Assembly: GCF_016809835.1 (NCBI RefSeq)
Contig: NZ_JAFBIL020000006.1
Location: 248,001 to 312,000, forward strand
From: Massilia soli
GTDB lineage: Bacteria > Pseudomonadota > Gammaproteobacteria > Burkholderiales > Burkholderiaceae_D
DNA length: 64,000 nucleotides
Direction of reading: 5' to 3'
Shown here: in pieces, positions 6,854-15,664 of the stretch
Position numbering within the stretch: the stretch's first letter is position 1
Layout: every line of letters starts with the position of its first letter
The notes under the pieces: generated by a model
Database searches by the model: none
Told to the model about the DNA's origin: nothing
What the model saw: only the letters and a program-made list of their open reading frames with translations
Program-made: the position numbers and the translations under genes

Positions 6854-8842
6854 ATGAAAATCGACCACGACATGACCGCGCTGGCGCCCGCCGCCAGCAG
6901 CGTCGCCCTCTCCGCGCACCCTGTCTACCGCAGCGACATCGATGGCCTGCGCGCCATCGCCGTCCTGGCGGTGGTGGTGTTTCACGCCTTCCCCGCGCTG
7001 ATTCCCGGCGGCTTCACCGGGGTCGACATCTTCTTTGTCATTTCGGGCTTCCTGATCTCGACCATCCTGGCCAAATCGCTGGCGCACGGCAGCTTCAGCT
7101 TCGCCGGGTTCTACGCGCGCCGCATCAAGCGCATCTTCCCGGCGCTGCTGGCGGTCATGGCGGCGACGCTGGCGTTTGGCTGGGTTGCGCTGTTCCCCGA
7201 CGAACTTGCGCAACTGGCGCGCCACATCACCGGCGGGGCCGGCTTCCTGTCCAACCTGGTCCTGTGGAACGAGGTTGGCTACTTCGACCGCGGCGCCGAC
7301 ACCAAACCTTTGCTGCACCTGTGGTCGCTGGCGATCGAGGAGCAGTTCTACATTCTCTGGCCGGTGGTCCTGCTGCTGGCCTGGAAGCGCCGCGTGTCGC
7401 TGCTGGCCGCCGCCGCGGTCCTGGCCGCGCTGTCGTTCGCGGTCAATGTCGGCGGCATCCATGCCTTCCCGAGCGCGACATTCTATTCACCGGCGAGCCG
7501 CGCATGGGAACTGCTGGCCGGGGCGATGCTCGCGTGCGCCTTGCTGCGCCCGGTTCCGTCGCTGACGCGGGCGGTGGCGCTGCTGCCGCCCAACGCGTGG
7601 TCGGCGCTCGGCGCGCTGTTCCTGACCCTCGGCTTCGCACTGATCACCGCGAAGCACCGCTTTCCGGGCTGGTATGCGCTGCTGCCGGTTGCCGGCGCGG
7701 TCATGCTGATCGGCGCCGGACCGCGTGCCTGGTTCAACCGTGTGGTGCTGTCGAACCGGCTGCTGGTCTGGGTCGGCCTGATCAGCTACCCGCTGTACCT
7801 GTGGCACTGGCCGCTGCTGTCGTATGCGCATATCATTGAAACCGGCACCCCCGCGCCGCAACTGCGCGCGGCACTGATGGTGCTGGCGGTGGTGCTGGCC
7901 TGGCTGACGTACCGGCTCATTGAGCGGCCGCTGCGCTTTGGCGAGGGCCGCTATAAGGTCGCGGTGCTGGCCGGCCTGATGGTGGCGCTGGGGGCGGGCG
8001 GCGCATGGATCGCCAGGCAGGGCGGCATGCCGCAACGCGCAGCGGTGCTTGAAAATGCACGGCACCAGAAATCGCTGGTGCTGGTGGAGGACGTGCAGAA
8101 CGCGGCCGCCTGCAAGAAGCGCTATGGTTTCGATTCGCTGTACGAATACTGCCTGATCGGCGATGTCACCCGCGAGCCGACCGTGGCGCTGGTGGGCGAC
8201 AGCCACGCCTACCATGTGGTGGCCGGCCTGACCAAGTACTACGCGAGCCGCGGCGAGAACCTGGTGATGTTCGGCACCCGCCACCCTTACTGGGGCGTGA
8301 AGCCTGGCGACGACCCGTACCAGCAGGCCACCCAGCCGATGCTGGAACTGGCGCTGGGCATCCCGAGCATCAAGACCCTGGTCATCTCGACCCACATCCA
8401 GTTCGACACCAGCTCGCCCGACGGGCGCGTCATGTACAACGCGGCGCGCGACACGATCCGCCGGTTTACCGAAGCGGGCAAGGCGGTGATCATGATGGAA
8501 GACGTGCCGTTGCTGAGTTTTGATCCGCGCGCGTGCATCAAGCGGGCCGGGATCGTCTCGTCGGCGACGCGCGCGCCATGCGCACTGCCGCGCAGCGAAG
8601 TCGAGAAGCGCTCACCCCAGAACGAGGCACTGGTCGCCGGCCTGCTGCAAGAGTTCCCCGGCACTGCCCTGTTCCGTACCAGGGACCTGCTGTGCGACGT
8701 CACGCTGTGCTGGGCGATGAAGGATGGCAACCTGCTGTACCGCGACAATAACCACCTGAGCTACGAAGGCGATCTCTACATCGGCGGCAAGTTCGCCGCC
8801 TGGGATGCGCTGCGCCAATCGCGCATGGACGGGCCGCGCTAG
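6854..8842 (+). CDS. OafA/YrhL-type membrane acyltransferase with C-terminal SGNH domain
   Basis: A 662-residue integral membrane O-acyltransferase. The acyltransferase-3 domain (about 25-380) starts with YRSDIDGLRAIAVLAVVVFH, carrying the family His, and has about ten hydrophobic segments. It is followed by a periplasmic SGNH hydrolase-like domain (about 430-655) with GDSHAYH (nucleophile Ser) and a C-terminal DNNHLSYEG (Asp/His). Such proteins acetylate O-antigen, exopolysaccharide or peptidoglycan sugars; the substrate cannot be told. No glycan cluster is nearby. It lies 77 bp after the coumarate ligase with a possible TATACT -10 at 6823-6828, so it is probably transcribed separately. Confidence 0.9.
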   Translation: MKIDHDMTALAPAASSVALSAHPVYRSDIDGLRAIAVLAVVVFHAFPALIPGGFTGVDIFFVISGFLISTILAKSLAHGSFSFAGFYARRIKRIFPALLAVMAATLAFGWVALFPDELAQLARHITGGAGFLSNLVLWNEVGYFDRGADTKPLLHLWSLAIEEQFYILWPVVLLLAWKRRVSLLAAAAVLAALSFAVNVGGIHAFPSATFYSPASRAWELLAGAMLACALLRPVPSLTRAVALLPPNAWSALGALFLTLGFALITAKHRFPGWYALLPVAGAVMLIGAGPRAWFNRVVLSNRLLVWVGLISYPLYLWHWPLLSYAHIIETGTPAPQLRAALMVLAVVLAWLTYRLIERPLRFGEGRYKVAVLAGLMVALGAGGAWIARQGGMPQRAAVLENARHQKSLVLVEDVQNAAACKKRYGFDSLYEYCLIGDVTREPTVALVGDSHAYHVVAGLTKYYASRGENLVMFGTRHPYWGVKPGDDPYQQATQPMLELALGIPSIKTLVISTHIQFDTSSPDGRVMYNAARDTIRRFTEAGKAVIMMEDVPLLSFDPRACIKRAGIVSSATRAPCALPRSEVEKRSPQNEALVAGLLQEFPGTALFRTRDLLCDVTLCWAMKDGNLLYRDNNHLSYEGDLYIGGKFAAWDALRQSRMDGPR

Positions 8843-8942
8843 GCGCCGATTTGCAACTGACTTCGCTCGGTTTGTCATAACGAATACTGAACCTAATTGT
8901 AGGCAAAATCCTACACACGCATTGCCAGAAACCCAATTTATG

Positions 8943-8972
8943 TTGCGGGCTTGAAATTGGTTTGTCTATAAT
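8943..8972 (+). promoter_or_regulatory. Candidate sigma-70 promoter of the envelope lipoprotein cluster
   Basis: A perfect TATAAT at 8967-8972 is preceded, 18 bp upstream, by a weak TTGCGG at 8943-8948. It lies 35 bp before the first gene of the cluster in an AT-rich stretch that contrasts with the high-GC surroundings. Confidence 0.45.
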
Positions 8973-9006
8973 TTGCCATATCAACAATTATAGGGAAACC
9001 CTGAAA

Positions 9007-9531
9007 ATGAAAACCGCACTTGTACTCGCACTCGCCCTGGCCGTCACCGGATGCGCCACTTATCAAGCACCGCAGATGGCGGCGCCAACCGCGATCCTCG
9101 CGCCAAAGCCAATCCTGGGCAACGGCGGCAAATACATGTCGCCGTACACCGAAGACGGCACCGTCGCGGTTTGGGTGGAAAAAGGCCGTAGTGCGAGCGC
9201 CGGTTCGGCCGTTGGTGGTTTCCTGGGCGCCCAGGCTGGCCAGAAAATGGCTGAACAAATCCCATTCTTCGGCGGCATCATCGGCCAGGCCGTCGGCGAA
9301 AAGGCCGGCCGCGCGGTGGCACTGCAGATGGTTGGCGGCGAAGAATTCATCCGCGCCAACTCGGACCTGTCGTTCAACACCGTGCAAGACCTGGCCGTCT
9401 ACATGTACGCCAAGAACTCGGCGCACAAGGATTTTGCGGAAGCGCTCAAACTGACCCAGGAAATCTACCCGGAGCTGAAGACTGCGTACTATCCGGCGAT
9501 CTACGCCGCGCCGACCATCGCCGCCAAATAA
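9007..9531 (+). CDS. Putative outer-membrane lipoprotein with glycine-zipper-like region, unknown function
   Basis: A 174-residue protein starting MKTALVLALALAVTGC: a lipoprotein signal peptide with lipobox VTGC, so the mature protein begins at C16. A Gly/Ala-rich stretch (about residues 62-105, SAVGGFLGAQAG and GIIGQAVGEKAG) looks like a glycine zipper. No family is recognised with certainty. It is the first gene of a five-gene cluster with LpoB-, COG3014- and YcfL-like genes and a periplasmic hypothetical, pointing to an envelope role. ATG 9007 was preferred over one at 8962 because the signal peptide starts there. Confidence 0.8.
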   Translation: MKTALVLALALAVTGCATYQAPQMAAPTAILAPKPILGNGGKYMSPYTEDGTVAVWVEKGRSASAGSAVGGFLGAQAGQKMAEQIPFFGGIIGQAVGEKAGRAVALQMVGGEEFIRANSDLSFNTVQDLAVYMYAKNSAHKDFAEALKLTQEIYPELKTAYYPAIYAAPTIAAK

Positions 9532-9543
9532 TCGGGACCGACG

Positions 9544-10179
9544 ATGATCAGCAAACTTATTCCAGCTGTCGTGCTGGGCGCCGCCTTCCTGACCGGCTGC
9601 GCCACGCCGGCTGTCGATAACAGCCCCGGCCGCCGCGTCATGTACCAGGATGTTGCATCGACATCGGCCACCGTGGCCGGCGTCGGCGTCGAGTCGCAGG
9701 ACGTGGTCTCAATGACCGACAAGATGGTGCGCGACATCCTGTCGAACCCGCAGATTTCGGGCCGCGCCACGGCGCCGCGCGTGATCGTCGATTCCGAGTA
9801 TTTCACCAACGACAGCTCGTCGCGGATGAACAAGAACGCGATCACCAACCGCCTGCGTGTCGAATTGAACCGTGCGTCCAACGGCCGCCTGGTGTTTGTC
9901 GCCCGCCACTTCGGCAACATGGTCGAGAACGAACGCGAAGCCAAGCGCAGCGGACAAGCCGACAAGGGCACCATCCGCAGCACCAAGGCGCAAGCCGGTG
10001 GCGACTTCCGTCTCGGCGGCAGCATTACCTCGATGGACGCCGCATCGACTAGCAGCGGCAACGTATCGCGCTACCACCAGATCACGTTCGAGCTGGTGGA
10101 CCTCGAGTACGGCACGATCGTCTGGTCGGGCATCTACGAGTTCAAGAAAGAAGCGCGGGATGACATCCTTTACCGCTAA
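9544..10179 (+). CDS. LpoB-like lipoprotein (penicillin-binding-protein activator family)
   Basis: A 211-residue lipoprotein with lipobox LTGC (mature from C20), then an LpoB/CsgG-like fold: SMTDKMVRDILSNPQISG, a central VIVDSEYFTNDSS strand and the end YEFKKEARDDILYR. In E. coli, LpoB crosses the peptidoglycan to stimulate PBP1b and neighbours ycfL. The next genes here are COG3014-like and YcfL-like, a gene set also seen in vibrios. The mature N-terminal linker is short, so whether it activates a PBP is unproven. Its 3' end overlaps the next gene by 20 bases. Confidence 0.82.
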   Translation: MISKLIPAVVLGAAFLTGCATPAVDNSPGRRVMYQDVASTSATVAGVGVESQDVVSMTDKMVRDILSNPQISGRATAPRVIVDSEYFTNDSSSRMNKNAITNRLRVELNRASNGRLVFVARHFGNMVENEREAKRSGQADKGTIRSTKAQAGGDFRLGGSITSMDAASTSSGNVSRYHQITFELVDLEYGTIVWSGIYEFKKEARDDILYR

Positions 10180-11314
10180 ACCGCTGGCCGGCGCTCTGCT
10201 GGCTGCGGCGCTGTGCGCACCGCAGCTGGCGCACGCCGATTACGCGGCCGAGCTGGCGCGCATGAAGGCGGCGCCGCAGAAGGATGCGACGCTGGTGACC
10301 TTGCAGGCCGGCCTGGCAGCACTTTCTGAGAACCGCCTGCCCGAAGCGCGCCGCCATTTCGACGATGCACTAGACGTCATCGAAGGGATGTTCGCCAACA
10401 CCCAGGCCGCCGCCAACGCGCGCTCGCTGTGGTACGAAGAAGGCGCCAAGGAGTTCAAGGGCGAGCCGTACGAACGCGCGATGGCGTTCTATTACCGCGG
10501 CCTGGCTTACCTGATCGAGGCCGACTACGAAAACGCGCGCGCGTCGTTCCGTTCCGGCTTGATGCAGGACGCCTTCGCCGAGGAGCAGCAGAACCGCTCC
10601 GACTTCACCAGCCTGATGCTGCTCGAAGGCTGGACCAACCAGCTGCTCGGCGCAAAAAGCCAGGCTGGCGAGGCTTACCAGGAAGCGGTCCGCCTGCGTG
10701 CCGGTTTGCCGGTACCGCCGGCCGGCGCCAACGTGCTGGTCATCGCTGAACTGGGTGGCAGTCCACGCAAGGTAGGCGACGGCATCGACAACCAGGAGAT
10801 CGTCTACCGCGGCCCCAAGCGCACACCCGAGCGCAGCGTCAGCATCGATATCGACGGCAAGGCTGTCAGGCCGGTGCTGATCGAGGATGTGTTCTTCCAG
10901 GCGTCGACGCGTGGCGGCCGGCCGATCGACCGCTTGATCGCGGGCAAGGCCAGCTTCAAGGAGACCTCCGGCGAAATCGGCATGGCGCTGACCTCGCTCG
11001 CTTCCGAAAGCAGCCTGATGATGTCGGCGGTCGGCGGCAAGGGCGGCGGCAACGTGATGGGTGGCCTGGCCGCCATCGGCGCGATTTCGTCGATCATTTC
11101 GGCCAACGTCAAGCCGCGCGCCGACGTCCGCTACTGGAACAACCTGCCTGAAACGCTTCACGCCACCGCGTTCACGCACACAGGGCTTCCAGCCAACATC
11201 AGCGTCAAGCTGTTCGACGACAGCGGCAACGCAGTGCAGTCGGACAAGCTGGCAATTAACAAATGGATCGACCGGAACGGCAACGTTCTTATCTGGATCA
11301 AGAGCAGAACTTAA
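10160..11314 (+). CDS. COG3014-like periplasmic protein
   Basis: A 384-residue exported protein with a Sec signal peptide ending in AHA (cleavage near residue 23) and no lipobox cysteine. The first half is helical and repeat-like (LAALSENRLPEARRHFDDAL, ERAMAFYYRGLAYLIEADYE), resembling tetratricopeptide repeats. The second half has a Gly-rich hydrophobic stretch (GGKGGGNVMGGLAAIGAIS). It resembles the COG3014 family, usually next to LpoB and YcfL genes. The start is at MTSFTAKPL, overlapping the LpoB-like gene by 20 bases, which suggests translational coupling. The biochemical role is unknown. Confidence 0.75.
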   Translation: MTSFTAKPLAGALLAAALCAPQLAHADYAAELARMKAAPQKDATLVTLQAGLAALSENRLPEARRHFDDALDVIEGMFANTQAAANARSLWYEEGAKEFKGEPYERAMAFYYRGLAYLIEADYENARASFRSGLMQDAFAEEQQNRSDFTSLMLLEGWTNQLLGAKSQAGEAYQEAVRLRAGLPVPPAGANVLVIAELGGSPRKVGDGIDNQEIVYRGPKRTPERSVSIDIDGKAVRPVLIEDVFFQASTRGGRPIDRLIAGKASFKETSGEIGMALTSLASESSLMMSAVGGKGGGNVMGGLAAIGAISSIISANVKPRADVRYWNNLPETLHATAFTHTGLPANISVKLFDDSGNAVQSDKLAINKWIDRNGNVLIWIKSRT

Positions 11315-11329
11315 CATCAAAGGATCACT

Positions 11330-11770
11330 ATGAAACTCGTCGCCGCATGTGTGGCAGCCGTCGTGCTGCTGGCCGGATGCCAGGCCCCGTATCAGGAAGG
11401 CGCCCAGATGGGCTTGCGCGTCAACGACCAAATGGCGCCGAACGCGCGCATCCAGTACGACCAGGTCGTCATTCTCGACAAGGTGCTGCAAAATAGTAAA
11501 AGCGGCAAGATCGCCGTCGAACAGCAGGGCGCGCGCCGCAATCCCACCGGCACCCTCAAAGTGATCGCGATGCTGCGCAACCGCACCGACTTCCCGCAAG
11601 TGCTGGAAGCGCGTACCAGCTACTTCGACAATGGCTTCGCGCCGACCGAAAAGCCGTCGTCGTGGACCCGCATCCACATGGACCCGAACGGCGTCGCGAG
11701 CTATGAAGAGTCGTCGATGGCGGCGCAGGCCGTGGCCCACTACCTGGTCGAGGTCAGGGAGGCGCGCTGA
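11330..11770 (+). CDS. YcfL-like (DUF1425) lipoprotein
   Basis: A 146-residue lipoprotein, MKLVAACVAAVVLLAGC, with lipobox LAGC and mature Cys17. The body has a beta-rich DUF1425/YcfL pattern (KVIAMLRNRTDFPQVLEAR, then ASYEESSMAAQAVAHYLVEV). E. coli ycfL is adjacent to lpoB, matching this order. Its stop overlaps the next start (TGATG), so the two are likely coupled. Function is unknown; an accessory role in LpoB-linked envelope assembly is inferred only from context. Confidence 0.8.
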   Translation: MKLVAACVAAVVLLAGCQAPYQEGAQMGLRVNDQMAPNARIQYDQVVILDKVLQNSKSGKIAVEQQGARRNPTGTLKVIAMLRNRTDFPQVLEARTSYFDNGFAPTEKPSSWTRIHMDPNGVASYEESSMAAQAVAHYLVEVREAR

Positions 11771-12477
11771 TGAAATCACTCATTCTCGCCACCTTGCTGG
11801 CTTGCGCCGGCGTGGCGCAGGCCCAGAACCTGGCGCTGCCGGAACCAATGAAGCTCGCGCCGCTGACCGGCCCGAGCGCGATGGACCCGGCCGAAACGCC
11901 CATGCTGGCGCAAGACGCCGGCAGCGGCGACTTCCGCACGTGGTACACCAGCCAGAAACGCCCTGCGATGGCGGTCTATTTCAACCGTGAACTTGACCAG
12001 CTGCCGCCCGGCTGGGAAGGCCGCAGCCGCCTGCTGATCGAAGACACCATCGTCGCCGGCAAGGAAGTCGACGCCCGCACGATCAGCGTCGGCGTCCAGC
12101 AGAATACCCAGCGCCAGTCGCGCGCACGGTCGCAGCTGGCCAGGCTGTTCGAGCAGTCGCTCGGCGCCGAGCTGAAAAAGCAAAATGTGCACCTGGTCGA
12201 TAGCACGGTGCTGCACCGCAAGCTGGCCGCATCGAACCGCGACACGCGCACCGACATCGAATACGACTCGCTCAGCCGCGCCGCGCGCTTCGTACTGGAA
12301 GTCGAACTGGTGTGCCTGAACGGCGAGTGCGAGGCGGTCGCCAATCTGAAGGACATCCGTAACGGCGACGTTCCGGCCACGGTCAGGCAGAAGATCGGCA
12401 CCCTCGACAACTCGTCCGAGATCGACCGGATCAGCCGCGCACTGGTGCAACGCCTGATGCAGTTCAAAGTAGTTTAA
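11770..12477 (+). CDS. Exported protein of unknown function in the LpoB/YcfL cluster
   Basis: A 235-residue protein with a cleavable signal peptide (LLACAGVAQAQ, cleavage near residue 19). No lipobox or membrane segment follows. The C-terminal half (SRARSQLARLFEQSLGAELK to FVLEVELVCLNGECEAVANLKDI) resembles the CsgG/LpoB-like alpha-beta layout, which would make it a diverged relative of the upstream LpoB-like protein; this is a weak inference. Its start shares one base with the ycfL-like stop. It is the last gene of the cluster. Confidence 0.7.
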   Translation: MKSLILATLLACAGVAQAQNLALPEPMKLAPLTGPSAMDPAETPMLAQDAGSGDFRTWYTSQKRPAMAVYFNRELDQLPPGWEGRSRLLIEDTIVAGKEVDARTISVGVQQNTQRQSRARSQLARLFEQSLGAELKKQNVHLVDSTVLHRKLAASNRDTRTDIEYDSLSRAARFVLEVELVCLNGECEAVANLKDIRNGDVPATVRQKIGTLDNSSEIDRISRALVQRLMQFKVV

Positions 12478-12553
12478 GCAATGCGATGCCGCCGGCCTCG
12501 CCGGTGGCTATTCTCCCCTCCCCGCACACAATTATTTGCCCACAGGTAAGCAT

Positions 12554-12587
12554 TAGGGGTGCCAACGCGACCAGAAACCCCTACAAT
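12554..12587 (+). promoter_or_regulatory. Candidate pilD promoter with embedded inverted repeat
   Basis: GTGCCA (12559-12564), a 17-bp spacer and TACAAT (12582-12587) form a plausible sigma-70 promoter 44 bp before the pilD ATG. A perfect 7-bp inverted repeat, TAGGGGT (12554-12560) and ACCCCTA (12577-12583), overlaps both elements and could be an operator. Confidence 0.45.
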
Positions 12588-12631
12588 AGAACGATGTAGG
12601 GCACTGCCCGTTGACTCGACTGTGGAGCACC

Positions 12632-13501
12632 ATGCTACCGGAAACACTTCTGTTCGCCCCTGCTGGCTCGATCGGCGCCACGCTCGCCGCCGCCCTGTTC
12701 GGCCTGCTGATCGGCAGTTTCCTGAACGTTGTCATCTACCGCATTCCGAAAATGATGCAGCGCGAGTCCGACAACTACGTGGCGAGCGAAAGCGGCAAGG
12801 AACTGCCGCATACCGACCGCTTCAACCTGATGGTGCCGCGCTCGGCCTGCCCGCACTGCGGGCACCAGATCACGGCGATGGAAAACATCCCGGTGATCAG
12901 CTGGCTGGCCCTGCGCGGCAAATGCCGCGCCTGCAAGGCGCCGATCTCGCCACGCTATCCAGCCATTGAACTGCTCACCGGCGTGCTGTCGGCGCTGATG
13001 GTGTGGACCTTCGGCAGCGGCGAAGCCGGCCTGGCCACCCTGGTGTTTACCTGGCTGCTGATCGCGATGACCTTCATCGACTTCGACACCCAGCTGCTGC
13101 CTGACGACCTGACCTATCCGCTGCTGTGGCTTGGCCTGCTGGTCAACCTGCACGGCATGTTCGTACCGCTGCATGAGGCGGTGATCGGCGCGGCGGCCGG
13201 CTACATGATCTTGTGGAGCATCTACTGGCTGTTCAAGCTGGTGACCGGCAAGGAAGGCATGGGCTACGGCGACTTCAAGCTGCTAGCCGCGCTCGGCGCC
13301 TGGCTCGGCTGGGGCATGCTGCCGACGATCATCCTGCTGTCCTCGGTGGTCGGCGCGGTGGTCGGCATCAGCCTGATCGTCTTCACCAAACATGGCCGCG
13401 ACAAGCCGATTCCTTTCGGTCCCTACCTGGCTGCGGCCGGGCTGATCGCCCTGCTGTTCGGAACCCAGATTTCCGGGTTCACCCAGGGCCTGCTGGCTTA
13501 A
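12632..13501 (+). CDS. pilD: Prepilin leader peptidase / N-methyltransferase PilD
   Basis: A 289-residue inner-membrane aspartic protease that cleaves prepilin leaders and methylates the new N terminus. It shows [12 protein letters not shown], the N-terminal four-Cys zinc motif (CPHC and CRAC), and both catalytic aspartates ([13 protein letters not shown] and GYGDFKLL), with about eight membrane segments. ATG 12632, preceded by GGAG, gives normal length; an in-frame TTG at 12611 is the alternative. pilD lies about 10.9 kb from pilC with its own apparent promoter, 2 bp ahead of coaE. Confidence 0.96.
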   Translation: MLPETLLFAPAGSIGATLAAALFGLLIGSFLNVVIYRIPKMMQRESDNYVASESGKELPHTDRFNLMVPRSACPHCGHQITAMENIPVISWLALRGKCRACKAPISPRYPAIELLTGVLSALMVWTFGSGEAGLATLVFTWLLIAMTFIDFDTQLLPDDLTYPLLWLGLLVNLHGMFVPLHEAVIGAAAGYMILWSIYWLFKLVTGKEGMGYGDFKLLAALGAWLGWGMLPTIILLSSVVGAVVGISLIVFTKHGRDKPIPFGPYLAAAGLIALLFGTQISGFTQGLLA

Positions 13502-13503
13502 GC

Positions 13504-14163
13504 ATGGCAAGCGGCGCCGCCACCACTCCCCAGCGCCGTTTCAGCGTCGGCCTGACGGGCGGCATCGGCTGCGGCAAGACCACGGTGGCGAACATGTTCG
13601 CCGCACTGGGCGCATCGGTGATCGACACCGACGAGATTGCCCACTCCCTGACCGCGCCGCATGGCGCCGCCATGGCGGCCATTGTCGGCGAGTTCGGCGC
13701 CGCCTTCGCCACCGCAGACGGCGCGCTTGACCGCGCCGCGATGCGCGCGCTGGTCTTCTCCGACAGCACCGCGCGCCACCGGCTCGAAGCGATCCTGCAT
13801 CCGCGCATCCGCGACGCCGCATATGCGGCCGCGGCGATCGCCACCGGCAGCTACCTGATCTTCGTGGTGCCGCTGCTGATCGAATCGGGCACGTGGCGCG
13901 AGCGGGTCGACCGCATACTGGCCATCGACTGCCCTGAAGACGTCCAGGTCGCACGCGTGATGGCGCGTAACGGCATGCCCGAAGCGCAGGTGCGCGCCAT
14001 CATGGCGACCCAGGTGACGCGTGCGCAAAGACTGGCGGCAGCGGACGATGTGGTCGTCAATGACGATGGACTAGACCTTTTGACGCCGCAAATCGCGTCT
14101 TTACACGCGAAATATCTGGGTTTTTCCGAAAGAATGTCCCGATTGCCGTTGGAGCATTTGTAA
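13504..14163 (+). CDS. coaE: Dephospho-CoA kinase
   Basis: A 219-residue kinase for the last step of coenzyme A synthesis (3'-phosphorylation of dephospho-CoA). The P-loop is [12 protein letters not shown] (about 17-28), followed by [12 protein letters not shown] and the lid/substrate region LHPRIRDAA. It starts 2 bp after the pilD stop, the usual pilD-coaE-zapD arrangement. Length and motifs are standard. Confidence 0.95.
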   Translation: MASGAATTPQRRFSVGLTGGIGCGKTTVANMFAALGASVIDTDEIAHSLTAPHGAAMAAIVGEFGAAFATADGALDRAAMRALVFSDSTARHRLEAILHPRIRDAAYAAAAIATGSYLIFVVPLLIESGTWRERVDRILAIDCPEDVQVARVMARNGMPEAQVRAIMATQVTRAQRLAAADDVVVNDDGLDLLTPQIASLHAKYLGFSERMSRLPLEHL

Positions 14164-14227
14164 TTTTGTCTCGCTTGGTTCAGAATCACGTGATTGTCGT
14201 TCAGCCTACATTTACAGGGATGTCACT

Positions 14228-14983
14228 TTGATCGTCTACGAATATCCTTTCAATGAGCGAATTCGCACATTGTTGCGGCTGGAAGACTTGTACGAGAAGT
14301 TTAAGTTCTTTGTGAACCAGGAACACGCGATGCAACACCACGTTGCATTGGCCACCATCTTCGACATGCTCGAAGTTGCCGGCCGCGCCGATCTTAAATC
14401 CGACCTGCTCCAGGAACTGGAGCGCCAGAAGCAAAGCCTGCTCAGTTTCCGATCCAACCCGAAGGTCGTCCCCGAGATGCTCGACGCGGTGCTCAACGAG
14501 CTGGAAACCGTCGCCAGCGCGCTGGTTGGCGCGCAAGGCAAGACCGGGCAGAACATCCGCGACAACGAATGGCTGATGAGCATTCGCGGCCGCACCATCA
14601 TTCCGGGCGGCGCCTGCGAGTTCGACCTGCCGTCGTACTACGCCTGGCAGCAGCGGCCCGCGCAGCAGCGCTACGACGACATCGCCAACTGGTTCGCACC
14701 GCTGGCGCCGTTGTTCGACGCGCTCTCGCTGGTGCTGCGCCTGTTGCGCGATTCCGGCGGCCCGGTCAAAATGATCGCCCTCACGGGAAGCTACCAGCAA
14801 ATGCTGCAGGGGAAGGTGTATCAGATGCTGCGCCTGACCCTGGACGAATCGATCGGCGCGATCCCCGAGATATCCGCCAACAAATACATGTTGTGGGTTC
14901 GCTTCACAACGCAGGGCGGCGATATGAAACCGAAGCCGCTGGAAGACGATGTGCCGTTCGAGCTCACGCTTTGCAACTTTTAA
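14228..14983 (+). CDS. zapD: Cell division protein ZapD
   Basis: A 251-residue cytoplasmic protein that cross-links FtsZ filaments. It begins [19 protein letters not shown], the conserved N terminus of the ZapD (DUF1342) family, with the helical first half and beta-rich second half of the fold. The start codon is TTG (14228), supported by AGGGA 7 bases upstream and by the family N terminus; no ATG fits. It lies between coaE and yacG as in most proteobacteria. Confidence 0.94.
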   Translation: MIVYEYPFNERIRTLLRLEDLYEKFKFFVNQEHAMQHHVALATIFDMLEVAGRADLKSDLLQELERQKQSLLSFRSNPKVVPEMLDAVLNELETVASALVGAQGKTGQNIRDNEWLMSIRGRTIIPGGACEFDLPSYYAWQQRPAQQRYDDIANWFAPLAPLFDALSLVLRLLRDSGGPVKMIALTGSYQQMLQGKVYQMLRLTLDESIGAIPEISANKYMLWVRFTTQGGDMKPKPLEDDVPFELTLCNF

Positions 14984-14998
14984 CGCTGTGAGTTAATC

Positions 14999-15181
14999 AT
15001 GCCAGTAGTAGCCTGCCCCACCTGCGGCAAGAAGGTCGAATGGACCGAAGCCAACAAGTACCGCCCGTTCTGTTCAGAGCGCTGCAAACAGATCGATCTC
15101 GGCGCCTGGGCCGAAGAGAAGTTCGTGATTCCGGGACCGTCGATTGACGACGAGCCGTTGCCTGACAAGGACAACGGGTGA
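14999..15181 (+). CDS. yacG: DNA gyrase inhibitor YacG (zinc-binding)
   Basis: A 60-residue protein with the four-Cys zinc finger [10 protein letters not shown] ... [15 protein letters not shown] diagnostic of YacG. In E. coli YacG binds GyrB and inhibits gyrase. It follows zapD by 15 bp and is the last plus-strand gene of the pilD-coaE-zapD-yacG run; mutT converges on it across a palindromic repeat. Confidence 0.95.
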   Translation: MPVVACPTCGKKVEWTEANKYRPFCSERCKQIDLGAWAEEKFVIPGPSIDDEPLPDKDNG

Positions 15182-15185
15182 TGAT

Positions 15186-15256
15186 ATCGTTCCCGCGAAA
15201 GCGGGAACCTATGCTGAGCGTGCCCGGTATGGATTCCCGCCTGCGCGGGAATGACG
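15186..15256. repeat. Composite palindromic intergenic repeat, two facing hairpins
   Basis: Two palindromes, GTTCCCGC-GAAA-GCGGGAAC (15189-15208) and ATTCCCGC-CTGC-GCGGGAAT (15233-15252), face each other, and the outer ends (ATCGTTCC and GGAATGACG) are roughly complementary, so the whole 70-bp unit can fold into a larger structure. It exactly fills the gap between the convergent yacG and mutT genes and probably also acts as a transcription barrier. Confidence 0.8.
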
Positions 15257-15664
15257 TTATTGGTAACGGACCTTATCCAGCCACGCCAGCAACGGTATCG
15301 TCGCCGGCAACAAGGGCTCCACGCCCACCGTCCCCTGCCATGCGAATGCCTGCCCCTCAAGGCTCTGCGGCTCGCCGCGCCATTCGCGGCTGATGAAGAA
15401 ATGCAGCCGCACATGCGCGTGTTCGTACACATGCTCGATGCCGCACCACTCCTGCGCGCTGACCACCTCGATGCCCAGCTCTTCGACAAACTCGCGCTTG
15501 AGCGCCTGCAGGATCGATTCGCCCGGATCGACTTTCCCGCCCGGGAACTCCCAGTAGCCCGCATACGGCTTGCCATCGGGCCGCTGCCCGAGCAGCACAT
15601 CGCCATTCGGCTTCATCAAGATTCCAACGGCCACGTCGATCGGGCGTGCCTGTGCCTCACTCAT
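15257..15664 (-). CDS. mutT: 8-oxo-dGTP diphosphatase MutT (Nudix)
   Basis: A 135-residue Nudix hydrolase that removes oxidised dGTP from the nucleotide pool. The Nudix box is complete: GGKVDPGESILQALKREF followed by VEELGIEV. The start MSEAQARPIDVAVGILM overlaps the 3' end of the upstream DUF815 gene by 8 bases; longer in-frame starts would run through that gene. Length matches E. coli MutT (129). Confidence 0.93.
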   Translation of the reverse strand: MSEAQARPIDVAVGILMKPNGDVLLGQRPDGKPYAGYWEFPGGKVDPGESILQALKREFVEELGIEVVSAQEWCGIEHVYEHAHVRLHFFISREWRGEPQSLEGQAFAWQGTVGVEPLLPATIPLLAWLDKVRYQ

